Positions 1 to 8,325 are shown, counted from the first letter of the stretch. The stretch is 64,000 nt of DNA from Flavobacteriaceae bacterium (GCA_013214065.1 JABSPK010000011.1:1-64000), one strand, 5' to 3'. Program-made: numbers and translations. The notes: a model not told the origin generated them from the sequence alone.

Positions 1-1
1 C

Positions 2-721
2 ATTAGTCAAACTACCACTCCACAACTATTGTTTATGGGAAATAATGGGTTAATTCCCCAGAACAGCAATACCATTGAAGCAAATTATCTATATCGATTT
101 AAAAATGGTTCCATTAGCTCAGGGGTCTTTTATCGATATATTCAAGATGAGATAAACCGAATTGGAATCTTCGATCAAGATGACCCCAACCTACTGAACA
201 TAAGCTATGACAATTTTGATAGCAACAATGCGTATGGGGTTGAAGTGGGTGGAAACATAAGATTGACCGATTGGTGGCGTAATACCATCAATTTAGAGTT
301 GTACCATAGACAGCAACGTGGATTCATTGAAGATGGAGAGGTAGAGGTACAAAACACGTTGACCAATATCATGTGGACACAGAACTTTAAGTTGGACAAT
401 AAAATCAGTGCTTCCCTTTTTGGGTTTTACAGCGGTCCGCAAGAAATTCTGCAGTATAGGTTGAAGGCCAACTATTATGCTAATGCGGGTTTGCGATATG
501 GTTTTGCTAACGGAAATGGCAGTGTAAGCTTAAATGTCAATGATATTTTCGGAACACGCAGGTTCGCCTTTAGAACCTTTAGAACGGTATTTCAGGAAGG
601 TGAATTCCTTGCGGATACCCAACAAATATTCCTAGGATTATCCTATCGTATGGGTGGCAAATTATCGTCGCGAGCTCGTCAAAAAAGAAAAACTAACATT
701 AAAGCTGATCGCTTATTGTAA
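2..721 (+). CDS. TonB-dependent receptor-like outer membrane beta-barrel protein, C-terminal part (cut by window start)
   Basis: The reading frame is open from base 2, so the gene begins outside the window and only about 240 C-terminal residues are seen. They show alternating aromatic/polar strands typical of a 16-22 strand outer-membrane barrel. Near the start is a 'GNNGLIPQNSNTIE' segment that matches the 'GNP.L.PE' signature of the Bacteroidota 'outer membrane protein beta-barrel family' related to TonB receptors, where the last strands follow. The protein ends with a basic tail (SRARQKRKTN) after the last strand, which is unusual because barrels normally end on an aromatic residue. Substrate unknown. 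The downstream gene starts 29 nt after the stop and may be co-transcribed. The family assignment is by visible pattern only. Confidence 0.75.
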   Translation: MSQTTTPQLLFMGNNGLIPQNSNTIEANYLYRFKNGSISSGVFYRYIQDEINRIGIFDQDDPNLLNISYDNFDSNNAYGVEVGGNIRLTDWWRNTINLELYHRQQRGFIEDGEVEVQNTLTNIMWTQNFKLDNKISASLFGFYSGPQEILQYRLKANYYANAGLRYGFANGNGSVSLNVNDIFGTRRFAFRTFRTVFQEGEFLADTQQIFLGLSYRMGGKLSSRARQKRKTNIKADRLL

Positions 722-750
722 ACATTAAATCATTATTTAAATCTAAAATT

Positions 751-1458
751 ATGAATTCAAATCGAGTAAAATTATTGTTCATATTTATCCTTAGTGTTTC
801 ATTATCTTCATTTGGACAGGGCAATCTTGTAACCCTAGACTTGAAGAAAGGGGAGGTCTTTGATATTTTGTTCCTTACAACTAAGGAAGGGACCCAAGAA
901 ACTTTTAAAGAGTACCGGCAAACAGCATTCCCCGTGGCAACAGAAATGGGCTTTTCCCCACTACCCGGGTTTAAGATAAGAGAAATCATTCAAGGCAATT
1001 ATGAACCTCAAAATTTGATTCTGGCCAAATGGACAAGTCGTGCTTTAAGGGAAAAATTTCTAGATGAAATCGAAGGGCGCGTTTCTAATTTTCATGACAT
1101 GCGGAAAAAAATCTGGTCAATTTTTAACCTAACCTACTATGAACTTCCGAAAGATTACTCAATTCAATTGGACAGGGAAAAAGTTATCGTAGCCACCGCC
1201 TGTTTCAAAAAAGGAAGTACAAAAGCAGATTTTGCTGAATTTTTAATCCAATGGAAGCAAGCTGTAAAAAAAACCAATGGTACTCTAAAAATGGAGTTGG
1301 TCAATGGGAAATCACCTGAGGGCTATGTCTACAATCCAGATTTTATGGCGATTACACAATGGGAAACAAAAGAGGACTTCAAGGCTTTTCAGAAGGAAAG
1401 TCTTAAAATGGATAGTGGCTTCTTAAAAAATGTAAATCAATTTACATTGACGGATTGA
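751..1458 (+). CDS. Secreted protein with two tandem dimeric alpha/beta-barrel-like (ABM/EthD-type) halves, function unknown
   Basis: 235 residues with a clear signal peptide (NSNRVKLLFIFILSVSLSSFGQ), so exported to the periplasm or surface. The mature part falls into two similar halves (about 37-108 and 148-225). Each runs beta strand - long helix with K/F/E - 'M/L..G.' - strand - 'P.....A.W.....(R/D)F..F', the layout of ferredoxin-like antibiotic-biosynthesis-monooxygenase or DUF1330-type domains, which usually dimerise. An internal duplication could form a pseudo-dimer in one chain. No catalytic residue can be named. It follows the outer-membrane receptor by 29 nt and a strong hairpin follows it, so the pair is probably one transcription unit. 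The fold assignment is inference from spacing and hydrophobic pattern. Confidence 0.6.
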   Translation: MNSNRVKLLFIFILSVSLSSFGQGNLVTLDLKKGEVFDILFLTTKEGTQETFKEYRQTAFPVATEMGFSPLPGFKIREIIQGNYEPQNLILAKWTSRALREKFLDEIEGRVSNFHDMRKKIWSIFNLTYYELPKDYSIQLDREKVIVATACFKKGSTKADFAEFLIQWKQAVKKTNGTLKMELVNGKSPEGYVYNPDFMAITQWETKEDFKAFQKESLKMDSGFLKNVNQFTLTD

Positions 1459-1480
1459 AAAACTCCTCAAACGCCTGATA

Positions 1481-1517
1481 GTTCATAGTCAACAATTCAT
1501 ATTTGTTGACTATGAAC
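1481..1517. repeat. Perfect 15-bp inverted repeat, possible transcription terminator
   Basis: Left arm GTTCATAGTCAACAA (1481-1495) and its exact reverse complement (1503-1517) flank a 7-nt loop. It begins 22 nt after the preceding stop codon. There is no T-tract on either side, so it is not a classical intrinsic terminator. It could be a rho-type or mRNA-stabilising hairpin, or the footprint of a small mobile element. Confidence 0.75.
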
Positions 1518-1833
1518 AATAGGTACACATCCTAATTTTAGTAAATAAAAATATTTCAATTTAATGACCATAGCCTATGAAAAAATTCTTTCGGAAAATT
1601 CGCCTAGGTTTGACTTCATAAAACAAGCTTAGTAAGTATTTGATTTATGCTTTAATTTAGTCAGAATCAAACTTAAGATGGAGTTATTAGTAATTGTCGG
1701 TTCTTGCCAACTTGTGAAAATCCTCGCGGAAATTCAGTTAGGGGTGTAATTGCTATGTTAAGTGCGAAATCCACTCAACTACTCACAGCAGCTACCATTG
1801 TGTAGTTTTTAATGAAGATACTCTAAAATAGAA
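1518..1833. other. AT-rich stretch without a gene
   Basis: No open frame with coding character and no known RNA fold was seen. The last part presumably carries the promoter of the gene at 1834, but no clear TAnnTTTG box with a matching TTG was found. Confidence 0.5.
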
Positions 1834-2445
1834 ATGAACAAAACATTAAAAAGTATTTTAAAATATTTTGTCGAAATTATTATTGTTGCTTTTGGAGTCT
1901 TTCTAGGAGTTTATTATAGCAATGTTAACGCCGACAATAAAACAAAAATAGAAAAACAAAAATCACTGAATCTTATTATTAAAGAGTTAGAACTAAATAA
2001 GAAATTACTAGAAGACCATATATCGTATCACAAAAATATTAGAACCGAAATGGACAGTATAGTTCCTACTTTAAGTGAAAAGGAATTGTATTCAAGTTTT
2101 ACAGAAGCTGAGTTTAAACGTATAGAAATTAAGGGTTGGACAGGTTTCAATTTTGCCAGACTTCAGAAAACAGCATTTGAGACCGCCAAGACTAGTGGAT
2201 TGATAAAAGAGTTCGACATTGAGTTAGTCCAAAAATTATCTGATGTTTATTACTTTCAAGATGTTTATGTTGATTTTGGAACATCTATATTAAACAAGGC
2301 TATCGGAATAAATACATCAATGAAAATAGCTGACCTTATAGGCACAATCAGATTAATGACATCGGATTTACTAGGTTTGGAAAAAGAATTATCAACAAAA
2401 TTAGAAAAGACCTTAGCAGAGTTAAAAACACTACAGGAAACATAA
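1834..2445 (+). CDS. Single-pass membrane protein of a flavobacterial family (DUF6090-like), function unknown
   Basis: 203 residues. A short basic N-terminus is followed by one transmembrane helix (about residues 11-29, YFVEIIIVAFGVFLGVYYS). Next comes a long, highly charged, helical part rich in K/E/L, probably coiled coil (36-75 and 170-203). The N-terminal pattern 'fveiiivafGVfLGvyysN' is that of the small Bacteroidota membrane proteins annotated DUF6090; members often occur in paralogous groups and have no known role. Codon use is strongly AT-biased like its neighbours, in line with an accessory region. Start ATG at 1834 chosen because it puts the helix directly at the N-terminus. Confidence 0.6.
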   Translation: MNKTLKSILKYFVEIIIVAFGVFLGVYYSNVNADNKTKIEKQKSLNLIIKELELNKKLLEDHISYHKNIRTEMDSIVPTLSEKELYSSFTEAEFKRIEIKGWTGFNFARLQKTAFETAKTSGLIKEFDIELVQKLSDVYYFQDVYVDFGTSILNKAIGINTSMKIADLIGTIRLMTSDLLGLEKELSTKLEKTLAELKTLQET

Positions 2446-2508
2446 GATAAGCTATAACTTCGATAAGCTTATAAAATAATGGCAACACCCACCGTACCAA
2501 GGGAAAAG

Positions 2509-2860
2509 TCGCAGCTGTGCTACAAAGGCACCAGGCCCAAGGGAGGCATCGCCAACCTTTACAGAACATAAATATGCCCCATAAAAGGGGTGAAGAGGTC
2601 AAGTCCGTTGAGTTCTGGACAAAGATCAACAAACCTTTAGTGGACGGCATCAGTTTCGTCAAGCACCTCTCTTTTGACAATTTCAACTAGGGCCTGTACA
2701 GCCGCTGTTCAAGACCAAGACGGAAGATATCATCTTTGCCATCACGACCATTAGGTACTTTTTGACTGGATGATAAGAAAGAAGAGCGTGACAGAGCTAG
2801 AGCAAAACTTCGGCACTGACAAGGAGTACTTTCTCAGGAAAAATAGGTAATTAACAAGAA
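2509..2860 (+). pseudogene. Remnant of an IS1182-like (DDE) transposase
   Basis: Frame 2589-2687 reads a peptide containing 'EEVKSVEF.TKINK' and 'VDGISFVKHLSFDNFN', then a stop at 2688-2690 followed by 'GLY'. This matches the conserved region of IS1182-family transposases (VEFGAK.n...VDGi.Fie.lSFd.fNEG), with the expected Glu codon of 'NEG' turned into a stop. Upstream to about 2509 the same frame stays open but is poorly conserved; downstream frames are interrupted. No start codon, no terminal inverted repeats and no complete DDE triad survive, so it is an inactive fragment. It is distinctly more GC-rich than the DNA around it, which fits a foreign origin. Confidence 0.5.
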
Positions 2861-3158
2861 GACTGAAATTCGATGGTGATGGATATTTTTCGGAATCTAC
2901 ACCTCGAAAGCCCAAAAATTTGGTAAACAAATCTAAAACATAGCCTCAAAAATAGCTTTAAGCAGGTCTGAAATCTTCAAAGAACCGTTTTATCAGGAAA
3001 TCCTGTGCTTAGCTCCAAATATCCCTAATTAATTATAGATAAAACTATTATGCATCTTTACTTAAGTTCCGCACAAGGAACGTTTCTAATAGATTCTACC
3101 TCTCAACAAATCTTTTCATTGATTCGCCATTTTTTGATGCTCAATGCATGACTCTTTC
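2861..3158. other. Non-coding stretch after the transposase remnant
   Basis: No convincing gene, RNA or repeat was seen. Several short frames end quickly. It separates the transposase remnant from the 3' end of the minus-strand gene at 3159. Confidence 0.4.
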
Positions 3159-4442
3159 TTAGCTTTTAGCATTTGGCTCTAAAGAGGGTTTGGATAGGAA
3201 GACTTGCTCTTTATTTCTTATAATAATCTTATTGATACGACCGGAACCCTCAAACTCATAGCGAATTCCGGAAATACTGCGCAAATCATTTTTTTCAAGT
3301 TTTATTGAATAAGCCAGCATATCATTTATATGTATTAAAAGTTGACCATTTAATGATGCCAATTTTATTGATATATCCTCATTCATGTTTACACCAAAAT
3401 TTGACAAATCGTTACTCTTTCCAGAAATTAGTTTATCAGGGACAAGTAAATCAATTTCTGATATGCAACCTTTGGAGGTCAGAGGAACAAGAATTACCTG
3501 ACCTTCGCAATAAACCGTTAGGCTCGCAGTCTGACAGGGTTTCTGTCCAGTGTTTCTAACCACCATATCGATAGTAAAATCATCAATATAAAGGTCTTTA
3601 AAATTTTCTATAAAATATATCCGTTTTGACCCTTGATTCACTTTGTCGTCAAATGACCCTTTTTCAAGAATACTATCAGATATTGCTATCCTGTCATTGA
3701 AAACAATGTCGTTTTCATTTAGATAACTTGCGGACTTCCCTTTTCCCAAAATACCCAGCCATCCGTTGGAAGGAATGAGAAGGCCATGCTCTTTTACTAT
3801 AATGTCATTGACCACAAGTTTGGCCATGAAATATCCAGGGCTGTAATATATGGATGTCGCAATACTATCAATATTCGATACGGCATGTCGTTTTTTCTCA
3901 TCCCAACTCTGTTGTATTTCTATTTTATCTCCTTTTTCAATATATGAAGGAATTCCATATTCAAAAACAACAGAGTTAGGTATACCATTGGAAATTTTTT
4001 TACTAGAAAAGCTGAAGTCTGACGATTTAAACTCTTTTTCGACAAAGGAGCTCCCGTTAAGGAGAACATACAATAGAGGTAGAAATATTAAAATCGCAAC
4101 AATAAACAAGAAGGTTTTTTTTAAACTGATTGTAGGGGCTGTCTGTTTTTTTTTGTTCTCCTTTCTAGTTATGAAATCGCGCCAATCGTCATATTCAATA
4201 TATTGAGCTAAAATATTTAAAGTAGTAGTGCTAGGGTCGGATGAATAATTGAGTCTTCCCCAAACCCTTTTCAAAGTGTTTGCACTTAATTTCATACCTG
4301 TTCCTTGATGAATTTTTTCGCTTAACTTTTCAAAATCATAGGAAGACCATTCGCTACTTTTCCCCCAACCAAGCTTTTTTTCGATTATGGCAAGACATAC
4401 TTGGAGGGCTTGGTTCTTTTCTGTTTTTTCCAATTGACTCAT
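3159..4442 (-). CDS. Membrane protein with N-terminal helical (HTH-like) cytoplasmic domain and large extracytoplasmic domain
   Basis: 427 residues in three parts. Residues 1-95 contain 'SANTLKRVWGRLNYSSDPSTTTLNILAQY', a signature found at the N-terminus of many Bacteroidota membrane proteins and thought to be a small DNA- or protein-binding helical domain. A basic linker (KENKKKQT) leads to one transmembrane helix (about 109-128). The remaining 300 residues are beta-rich and contain two Cys (near 300-325) that could pair outside the cytoplasm. This is a one-component transmembrane sensor layout, but no ligand can be named. It is transcribed divergently from the lipoprotein gene at 4549 with 106 nt between, suggesting a functional link. 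Confidence 0.6.
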   Translation of the reverse strand: MSQLEKTEKNQALQVCLAIIEKKLGWGKSSEWSSYDFEKLSEKIHQGTGMKLSANTLKRVWGRLNYSSDPSTTTLNILAQYIEYDDWRDFITRKENKKKQTAPTISLKKTFLFIVAILIFLPLLYVLLNGSSFVEKEFKSSDFSFSSKKISNGIPNSVVFEYGIPSYIEKGDKIEIQQSWDEKKRHAVSNIDSIATSIYYSPGYFMAKLVVNDIIVKEHGLLIPSNGWLGILGKGKSASYLNENDIVFNDRIAISDSILEKGSFDDKVNQGSKRIYFIENFKDLYIDDFTIDMVVRNTGQKPCQTASLTVYCEGQVILVPLTSKGCISEIDLLVPDKLISGKSNDLSNFGVNMNEDISIKLASLNGQLLIHINDMLAYSIKLEKNDLRSISGIRYEFEGSGRINKIIIRNKEQVFLSKPSLEPNAKS

Positions 4443-4548
4443 TTACTGCTGATTACAGAGTTGTACGAATTTGTACGACAATGAATTTTAGAATATAGCA
4501 ACGTAATTATTTGAAAATCTAAATTTAAGTGTTGAAAATTATGAAATT

Positions 4549-5181
4549 ATGAAATCAGGCATTAAAATTAAGTACTATTTGATGGGTAGTATATGCTCTC
4601 TTTTCTTAACGGGATGCAGTGCGCAGAAATCCATAATCCCGACCGAGGAAAGCGTTCGAAGTGTTAACCGAGAAGCATTCTTCACGGAAGGTGTACTAGA
4701 ACTAAATGCAGCGGAAGGAAATGGTATGGCTATTTTGAATGATGTATACTTTCAAACGGGTACAATTGAATTAGATATAAAAGGAGAGAATAATCCCGGT
4801 AGTAGCTTTGTTGGGATTGCATTCAACATCCAAAATGATTCTACTTATGAGGCTGTTTATTTCCGACCGTTTAATTTCAAATCTCCCGATAAGACTAGAC
4901 TTGAACATGGAATTCAGTACATTTTTGAGCCAAACTATCCTTGGTATAGGTTACGGAATGAAAATACAGGTGAGTTTGAAGCCGAATTCATCAACCCGCC
5001 TTCGCCAAATGATTGGTTTTCGATTTCACTAACCGTCGAAAAGAATAGCGTTATTGTTAAGGATAATTCTGGAAAATTATTAATGCAGGTCAAAAGACTA
5101 CCGACTATTTCTTCAAGTAAAATTGCATTTTGGGTAGGGAACTACTCAAAAGGCAGTTTTAAGAATTTAAAAATTCAATAG
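4549..5181 (+). CDS. Lipoprotein with LamG/DUF1080-like jelly-roll domain
   Basis: 210 residues. Signal peptide with lipobox LTGC places the acylated Cys at about residue 23, so it is membrane-anchored. The mature part has the order of strands and the phrases 'ILNDVYFQTGTIELDIKG', 'SFVGIAFNIQNDSTYEAVYFRPF' and 'IAFWVGNYSKGSFKNLKI' seen in concanavalin-like 3-keto-disaccharide hydrolase (DUF1080) or LamG domains. These bind or cleave glycans, but no catalytic residues can be picked out. Divergent from the membrane sensor at 3159-4442. A paralogous role as ligand-binding partner of that sensor is a guess. Confidence 0.65.
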   Translation: MKSGIKIKYYLMGSICSLFLTGCSAQKSIIPTEESVRSVNREAFFTEGVLELNAAEGNGMAILNDVYFQTGTIELDIKGENNPGSSFVGIAFNIQNDSTYEAVYFRPFNFKSPDKTRLEHGIQYIFEPNYPWYRLRNENTGEFEAEFINPPSPNDWFSISLTVEKNSVIVKDNSGKLLMQVKRLPTISSSKIAFWVGNYSKGSFKNLKIQ

Positions 5182-5241
5182 CTATTTATATCCCCCCTAT
5201 GTTTTCAACAACCTAAGGAAGTATAACTAATTTGCACTTTA

Positions 5242-6405
5242 ATGATTAAATTCTTTTTCCCATTAGTTCTAATTCTCATACTGATAAGCTGTAAGCAACG
5301 ACCTAAATCAACCGATGTTTTTGAACAGAACTATCCCGATTCCATTCCTACGATCTTTGCACCGGATATAATTTCGATAAAGGGCAGGTTGGAGCACGGT
5401 ATTTCATTCACACCAGACAATGAAGAATTAGTGTTCGGAGTACTGAATAAAGAAGATTTTAGCGGTAAGATATTTCATTCTAAAATGGGTGATAAAAATT
5501 GGACAAAACCAATTGTTTTTGATCCTCTAAAAGATGAAAGTGTATTTCTCCCATATTTTTCGCCGGATGGAAAATCCATATTATTTGCAAAAAGTAGCTC
5601 CGAAACCGATAATTATCTTACCAATATTTGGGTTATAACCAAGAAAAATAATCTCTGGGATAATCCAAAAAAAATAGAAGCCCCCATTAGTTCAATAGCC
5701 AGGGAATCCATGGCTTGTATCACATCTGACGGCACAATTTATTTTTCATCCAACCGAAACGGAAATGGATTGGCCGATTTATATTTTTCAAAACTGGATA
5801 ACGGAGAGTATTTAAATGCTGAACGTATTGATTCCGTTAGTACCGAGCGAGATGAAGAGAGTGTTTTTATTTCCCCTGATGAGAATTATATGGTTTTTAG
5901 CAGATATGTAGCAGATGACAACCCTCCAGATTTATTTATTAGTTATAGAGAATCCAATGGAAATTGGACTAAACCAAGATTATTGGATACAACGATTAAC
6001 ACTGCGGATTGGGAGCGAAGGCCATTTGTAAGTGTCGACAATAAATTTTTATTTTTCACTCGCCTGGAAACTGAGGGATTCAACTTAATTGAATCGGATA
6101 TTTATTGGGTAAATACTTCAAAAGTATTTAAGCCTTTTGTTTACAATCCCCTTTCTGATATTACATTACAAGTTGGCGAGCAACTTGAAGTGCAAATTCC
6201 CGTAGATTATTTTAAAGATATAGACGACGAAGAATTAACCTTGAGTATTAATCAAAATGAATTGGACTGGTTGGAATTTGAAAGTGAAAGAATGAAGTTA
6301 TCAGGATTACCAACTCAGGAGGGGAATTTCGAATTGATTTTTACCGCGGAAGATGAATTTTCGAATATGACCGAGGATAGGATAAAAATAAAAGTAAAAA
6401 ATTAA
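5242..6405 (+). CDS. PD40 beta-propeller lipoprotein with C-terminal Ig-like (He_PIG) domain
   Basis: 387 residues. Signal peptide ending at lipobox LISC. Residues about 45-300 hold repeated 'f.pDg..i.F.s...g....dly.s' blades ('FTPDNEELVFG', 'FSPDGKSILFAKS', 'ITSDGTIYFSSNRNG', 'ISPDENYMVFSRY', 'VSVDNKFLFFTRL'), the WD40-like PD40 propeller common in exported Bacteroidota proteins. Residues 305-387 ('NPLSDITLQVGEQLEVQIPVDYFKDID...') match the cadherin-like putative-Ig module. Such proteins usually bind peptidoglycan, glycans or proteins; no enzyme site is seen. It lies 60 nt after the previous lipoprotein in the same direction and may be co-transcribed. Confidence 0.8.
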   Translation: MIKFFFPLVLILILISCKQRPKSTDVFEQNYPDSIPTIFAPDIISIKGRLEHGISFTPDNEELVFGVLNKEDFSGKIFHSKMGDKNWTKPIVFDPLKDESVFLPYFSPDGKSILFAKSSSETDNYLTNIWVITKKNNLWDNPKKIEAPISSIARESMACITSDGTIYFSSNRNGNGLADLYFSKLDNGEYLNAERIDSVSTERDEESVFISPDENYMVFSRYVADDNPPDLFISYRESNGNWTKPRLLDTTINTADWERRPFVSVDNKFLFFTRLETEGFNLIESDIYWVNTSKVFKPFVYNPLSDITLQVGEQLEVQIPVDYFKDIDDEELTLSINQNELDWLEFESERMKLSGLPTQEGNFELIFTAEDEFSNMTEDRIKIKVKN

Positions 6406-6618
6406 GCATCGAAAGCAAGAATGAAACCTTTGAAAAGTGGTTCCATTTGCCTAGAGTCAAAATTGTCAGTAGTCTTATAAAACGAACCATTTATGATACC
6501 TAGCAAACCCATACGGAACCTACCAATAGATTTTAACCCTGATTCAATACAATTGTATTCAACTTAGTATTTAGATAAAAAGTAAGATGAATTGTTGTAC
6601 CTATGTTGTACCCAAACA

Positions 6619-6648
6619 AAAAAGGCTCTCAAATCTGAGAGCCTTTTT
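6619..6648. terminator. Bidirectional intrinsic terminator
   Basis: Thirteen-bp perfect stem AAAAAGGCTCTCA / TGAGAGCCTTTTT with loop AATC. A-tract on the left and T-tract on the right make it work in both directions. It would end the tRNA-Leu transcript (25 nt downstream of the tRNA 3' end on the minus strand) and the plus-strand lipoprotein unit ending at 6405. Confidence 0.85.
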
Positions 6649-6672
6649 ATTATTAAGAAAACTTTGAAAAAG

Positions 6673-6754
6673 TGCGGCTGAAGGGAGTCGAACCCCCACG
6701 CCTCGCGGCACCAGATCCTAAGTCTGGCATGTCTACCAATTCCATCACAGCCGC
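6673..6754 (-). tRNA. tRNA-Leu (anticodon UAG)
   Basis: On the minus strand the 82-nt sequence has a 7-bp acceptor stem GCGGCTG/CAGCCGC and discriminator A. The D-arm has the Leu signature TGGTAGACA, and the anticodon arm CCAGA-CTTAGGA-TCTGG presents UAG. A long variable arm (TGCCGCGAGGCGT) marks a class II tRNA, and the T-arm is GGGGGTTCGACTCCC. The 3' CCA is not encoded. The gene marks a composition boundary: DNA beyond its 3' end (lower coordinates) is AT-rich accessory sequence. Confidence 0.95.
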
Positions 6755-6789
6755 TTTTTCAAAATTTTAATGAACTTTTCTTGTTTAAT

Positions 6790-6828
6790 TCCTAAGTCTA
6801 GCGTGTCTACCAATTCCACCACACCCGC
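6790..6828 (-). pseudogene. 5' fragment of a second tRNA-Leu gene
   Basis: Read on the minus strand, 39 nt from GCGGGTG through CTTAGGA reproduce the acceptor 5' strand, D-arm and anticodon loop of a tRNA-Leu. They differ from the intact neighbour at a few positions (for example GCGGGTG against GCGGCTG). The sequence then departs at ATTAAACAAG, so the 3' half is missing and no tRNA can fold. It lies 35 nt upstream of the intact tRNA-Leu. Probably a recombination or integration scar, or a decayed tandem tRNA. Confidence 0.8.
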
Positions 6829-6936
6829 GGATTTCGTTGAAATCGGGTTGCAAATATACTTGAATTTTTCAATTGTCACCCGGGCCTGTTCCAAAAACTT
6901 CTTTTTAGTACTTTTAGTCTTCCAGTTTATCATAAC

Positions 6937-8325
6937 ATGCAAGAAATCAACGATTACATCAACGCAAACAAAGATCGGTTCGTCAATGAATTGATCGATT
7001 TACTCAAATTACCCTCGATCAGTGCCGATACGGCCTATTCGCAAGACGTTATCAACACGGCCGAAGCCGTTAAACGCGCACTTGACGAAGCAGGCTGTGA
7101 GCATACCGAAATCTGTGAGACCAAAGGATATCCCGTGGTATACGGCGACAAAATCATCGATTCGGCATTACCGACCATCCTGGTCTATGGCCACTATGAC
7201 GTGCAACCTCCCGATCCGATGGACCTTTGGGAATCTCCGCCATTCGAACCGATCATCAAAACGACCGAATTGCACCCTGATGGGGCCATTTTCGCAAGAG
7301 GGGCCTGTGATGACAAAGGGCAAATGTACATGCACGTCAAGGCCGTCGAATACATGATCAAAAACGATCGTCTTCCCTGCAACGTGAAATTCATGATCGA
7401 AGGGGAAGAAGAAGTTGGCAGTGATAGCCTTGCCGATTTTTTGGAGGACCATAAGGAAAAGTTGGCCAATGATATCATCTTGATTTCCGATACCGGAATG
7501 ATCGCCAACGACATCCCGTCCATTACTACCGGACTTCGCGGGCTAAGTTATGTGGAAGTCGAGGTTACGGGGCCAAACCGTGACCTGCACTCCGGAATCT
7601 ATGGGGGTGCGGTACCGAACCCGATCAACATCCTTTCGAAAATGATCGCCTCCCTCCATGATGAAAACAACCACATCACCATTCCCGGATTTTATGACAA
7701 GGTCGAAGAATTGACCGATGCAGACCGGGCCCATATGGCCGAAGCTCCCTTCAATTTAGAAAATTACAAGGCGGCTTTGGATATCGGCGATGTCTATGGT
7801 GAAGCGGGGTACTCGACCGCTGAGCGGTATTCGATACGTCCGACACTCGATGTAAACGGTATTTGGGGCGGGTATACGGGCGAAGGGGCGAAAACGGTCA
7901 TCGCCAGTAAAGCCTATGCCAAGATTTCGATGCGCTTGGTACCGGATCAGGATCCCGATGAGATCACCAAGCTGTTCGCCGACCATTTCGAGGCCATTGC
8001 GCCGGCCGGGGTCAAAGTAAAGGTGACCCCGCACCATGGTGGTTTGCCGTATGTAACGCCGACCACCAGCGTGGGTTATAAAGCGGCCGCCATGGCTTAC
8101 GAAAAAACCTTCGGAAAAGTCCCGGTTCCAGAACGAACCGGAGGGAGCATTCCGATCGTAGCCCTATTCGAACAGGTCTTGAACAGTAAAACCATTTTAA
8201 TGGGCTTTGGCCTTGATAGCGACGCTATTCACTCCCCGAACGAACATTTCGGGGTATGGAACTTCTTGAAAGGCATCGAGACCATCCCGTATTTCTATCA
8301 GTATTACACCGAACTGAGCCGATAA
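6937..8325 (+). CDS. M20 family metallo-dipeptidase
   Basis: 462 residues, normal for the CNDP/PepV-like M20 group. These are cytoplasmic di-zinc enzymes that cleave dipeptides or short peptides. Visible metal and catalytic motifs are GHYDVQPPDP (His86, Asp88), RGACDDKGQ (bridging Asp125) and MIEGEEEVGS (catalytic Glu and Glu ligand near 157-158). The tract 'NRDLHSGIYGGAVPNP' is the lid/dimerisation signature, and 'DSDAIHSPNEHFGV' gives the final His ligand. No signal peptide. Stands alone between the tRNA-Leu and the BlaI operator region. The exact peptide specificity cannot be read from sequence. Confidence 0.92.
   Translation: MQEINDYINANKDRFVNELIDLLKLPSISADTAYSQDVINTAEAVKRALDEAGCEHTEICETKGYPVVYGDKIIDSALPTILVYGHYDVQPPDPMDLWESPPFEPIIKTTELHPDGAIFARGACDDKGQMYMHVKAVEYMIKNDRLPCNVKFMIEGEEEVGSDSLADFLEDHKEKLANDIILISDTGMIANDIPSITTGLRGLSYVEVEVTGPNRDLHSGIYGGAVPNPINILSKMIASLHDENNHITIPGFYDKVEELTDADRAHMAEAPFNLENYKAALDIGDVYGEAGYSTAERYSIRPTLDVNGIWGGYTGEGAKTVIASKAYAKISMRLVPDQDPDEITKLFADHFEAIAPAGVKVKVTPHHGGLPYVTPTTSVGYKAAAMAYEKTFGKVPVPERTGGSIPIVALFEQVLNSKTILMGFGLDSDAIHSPNEHFGVWNFLKGIETIPYFYQYYTELSR

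Noticed and set aside
2348-2686. Minus-strand open frame of 112 codons
   Set aside because: It is antisense to the end of the gene at 1834 and to the transposase relic, whose plus-strand reading has the recognisable conserved motif.
6745-6942. Minus-strand open frame containing 'VVELVDTLDLG'
   Set aside because: This peptide is the well-known false translation of tRNA-Leu sequence; it covers the truncated tRNA-Leu and part of the intact one.
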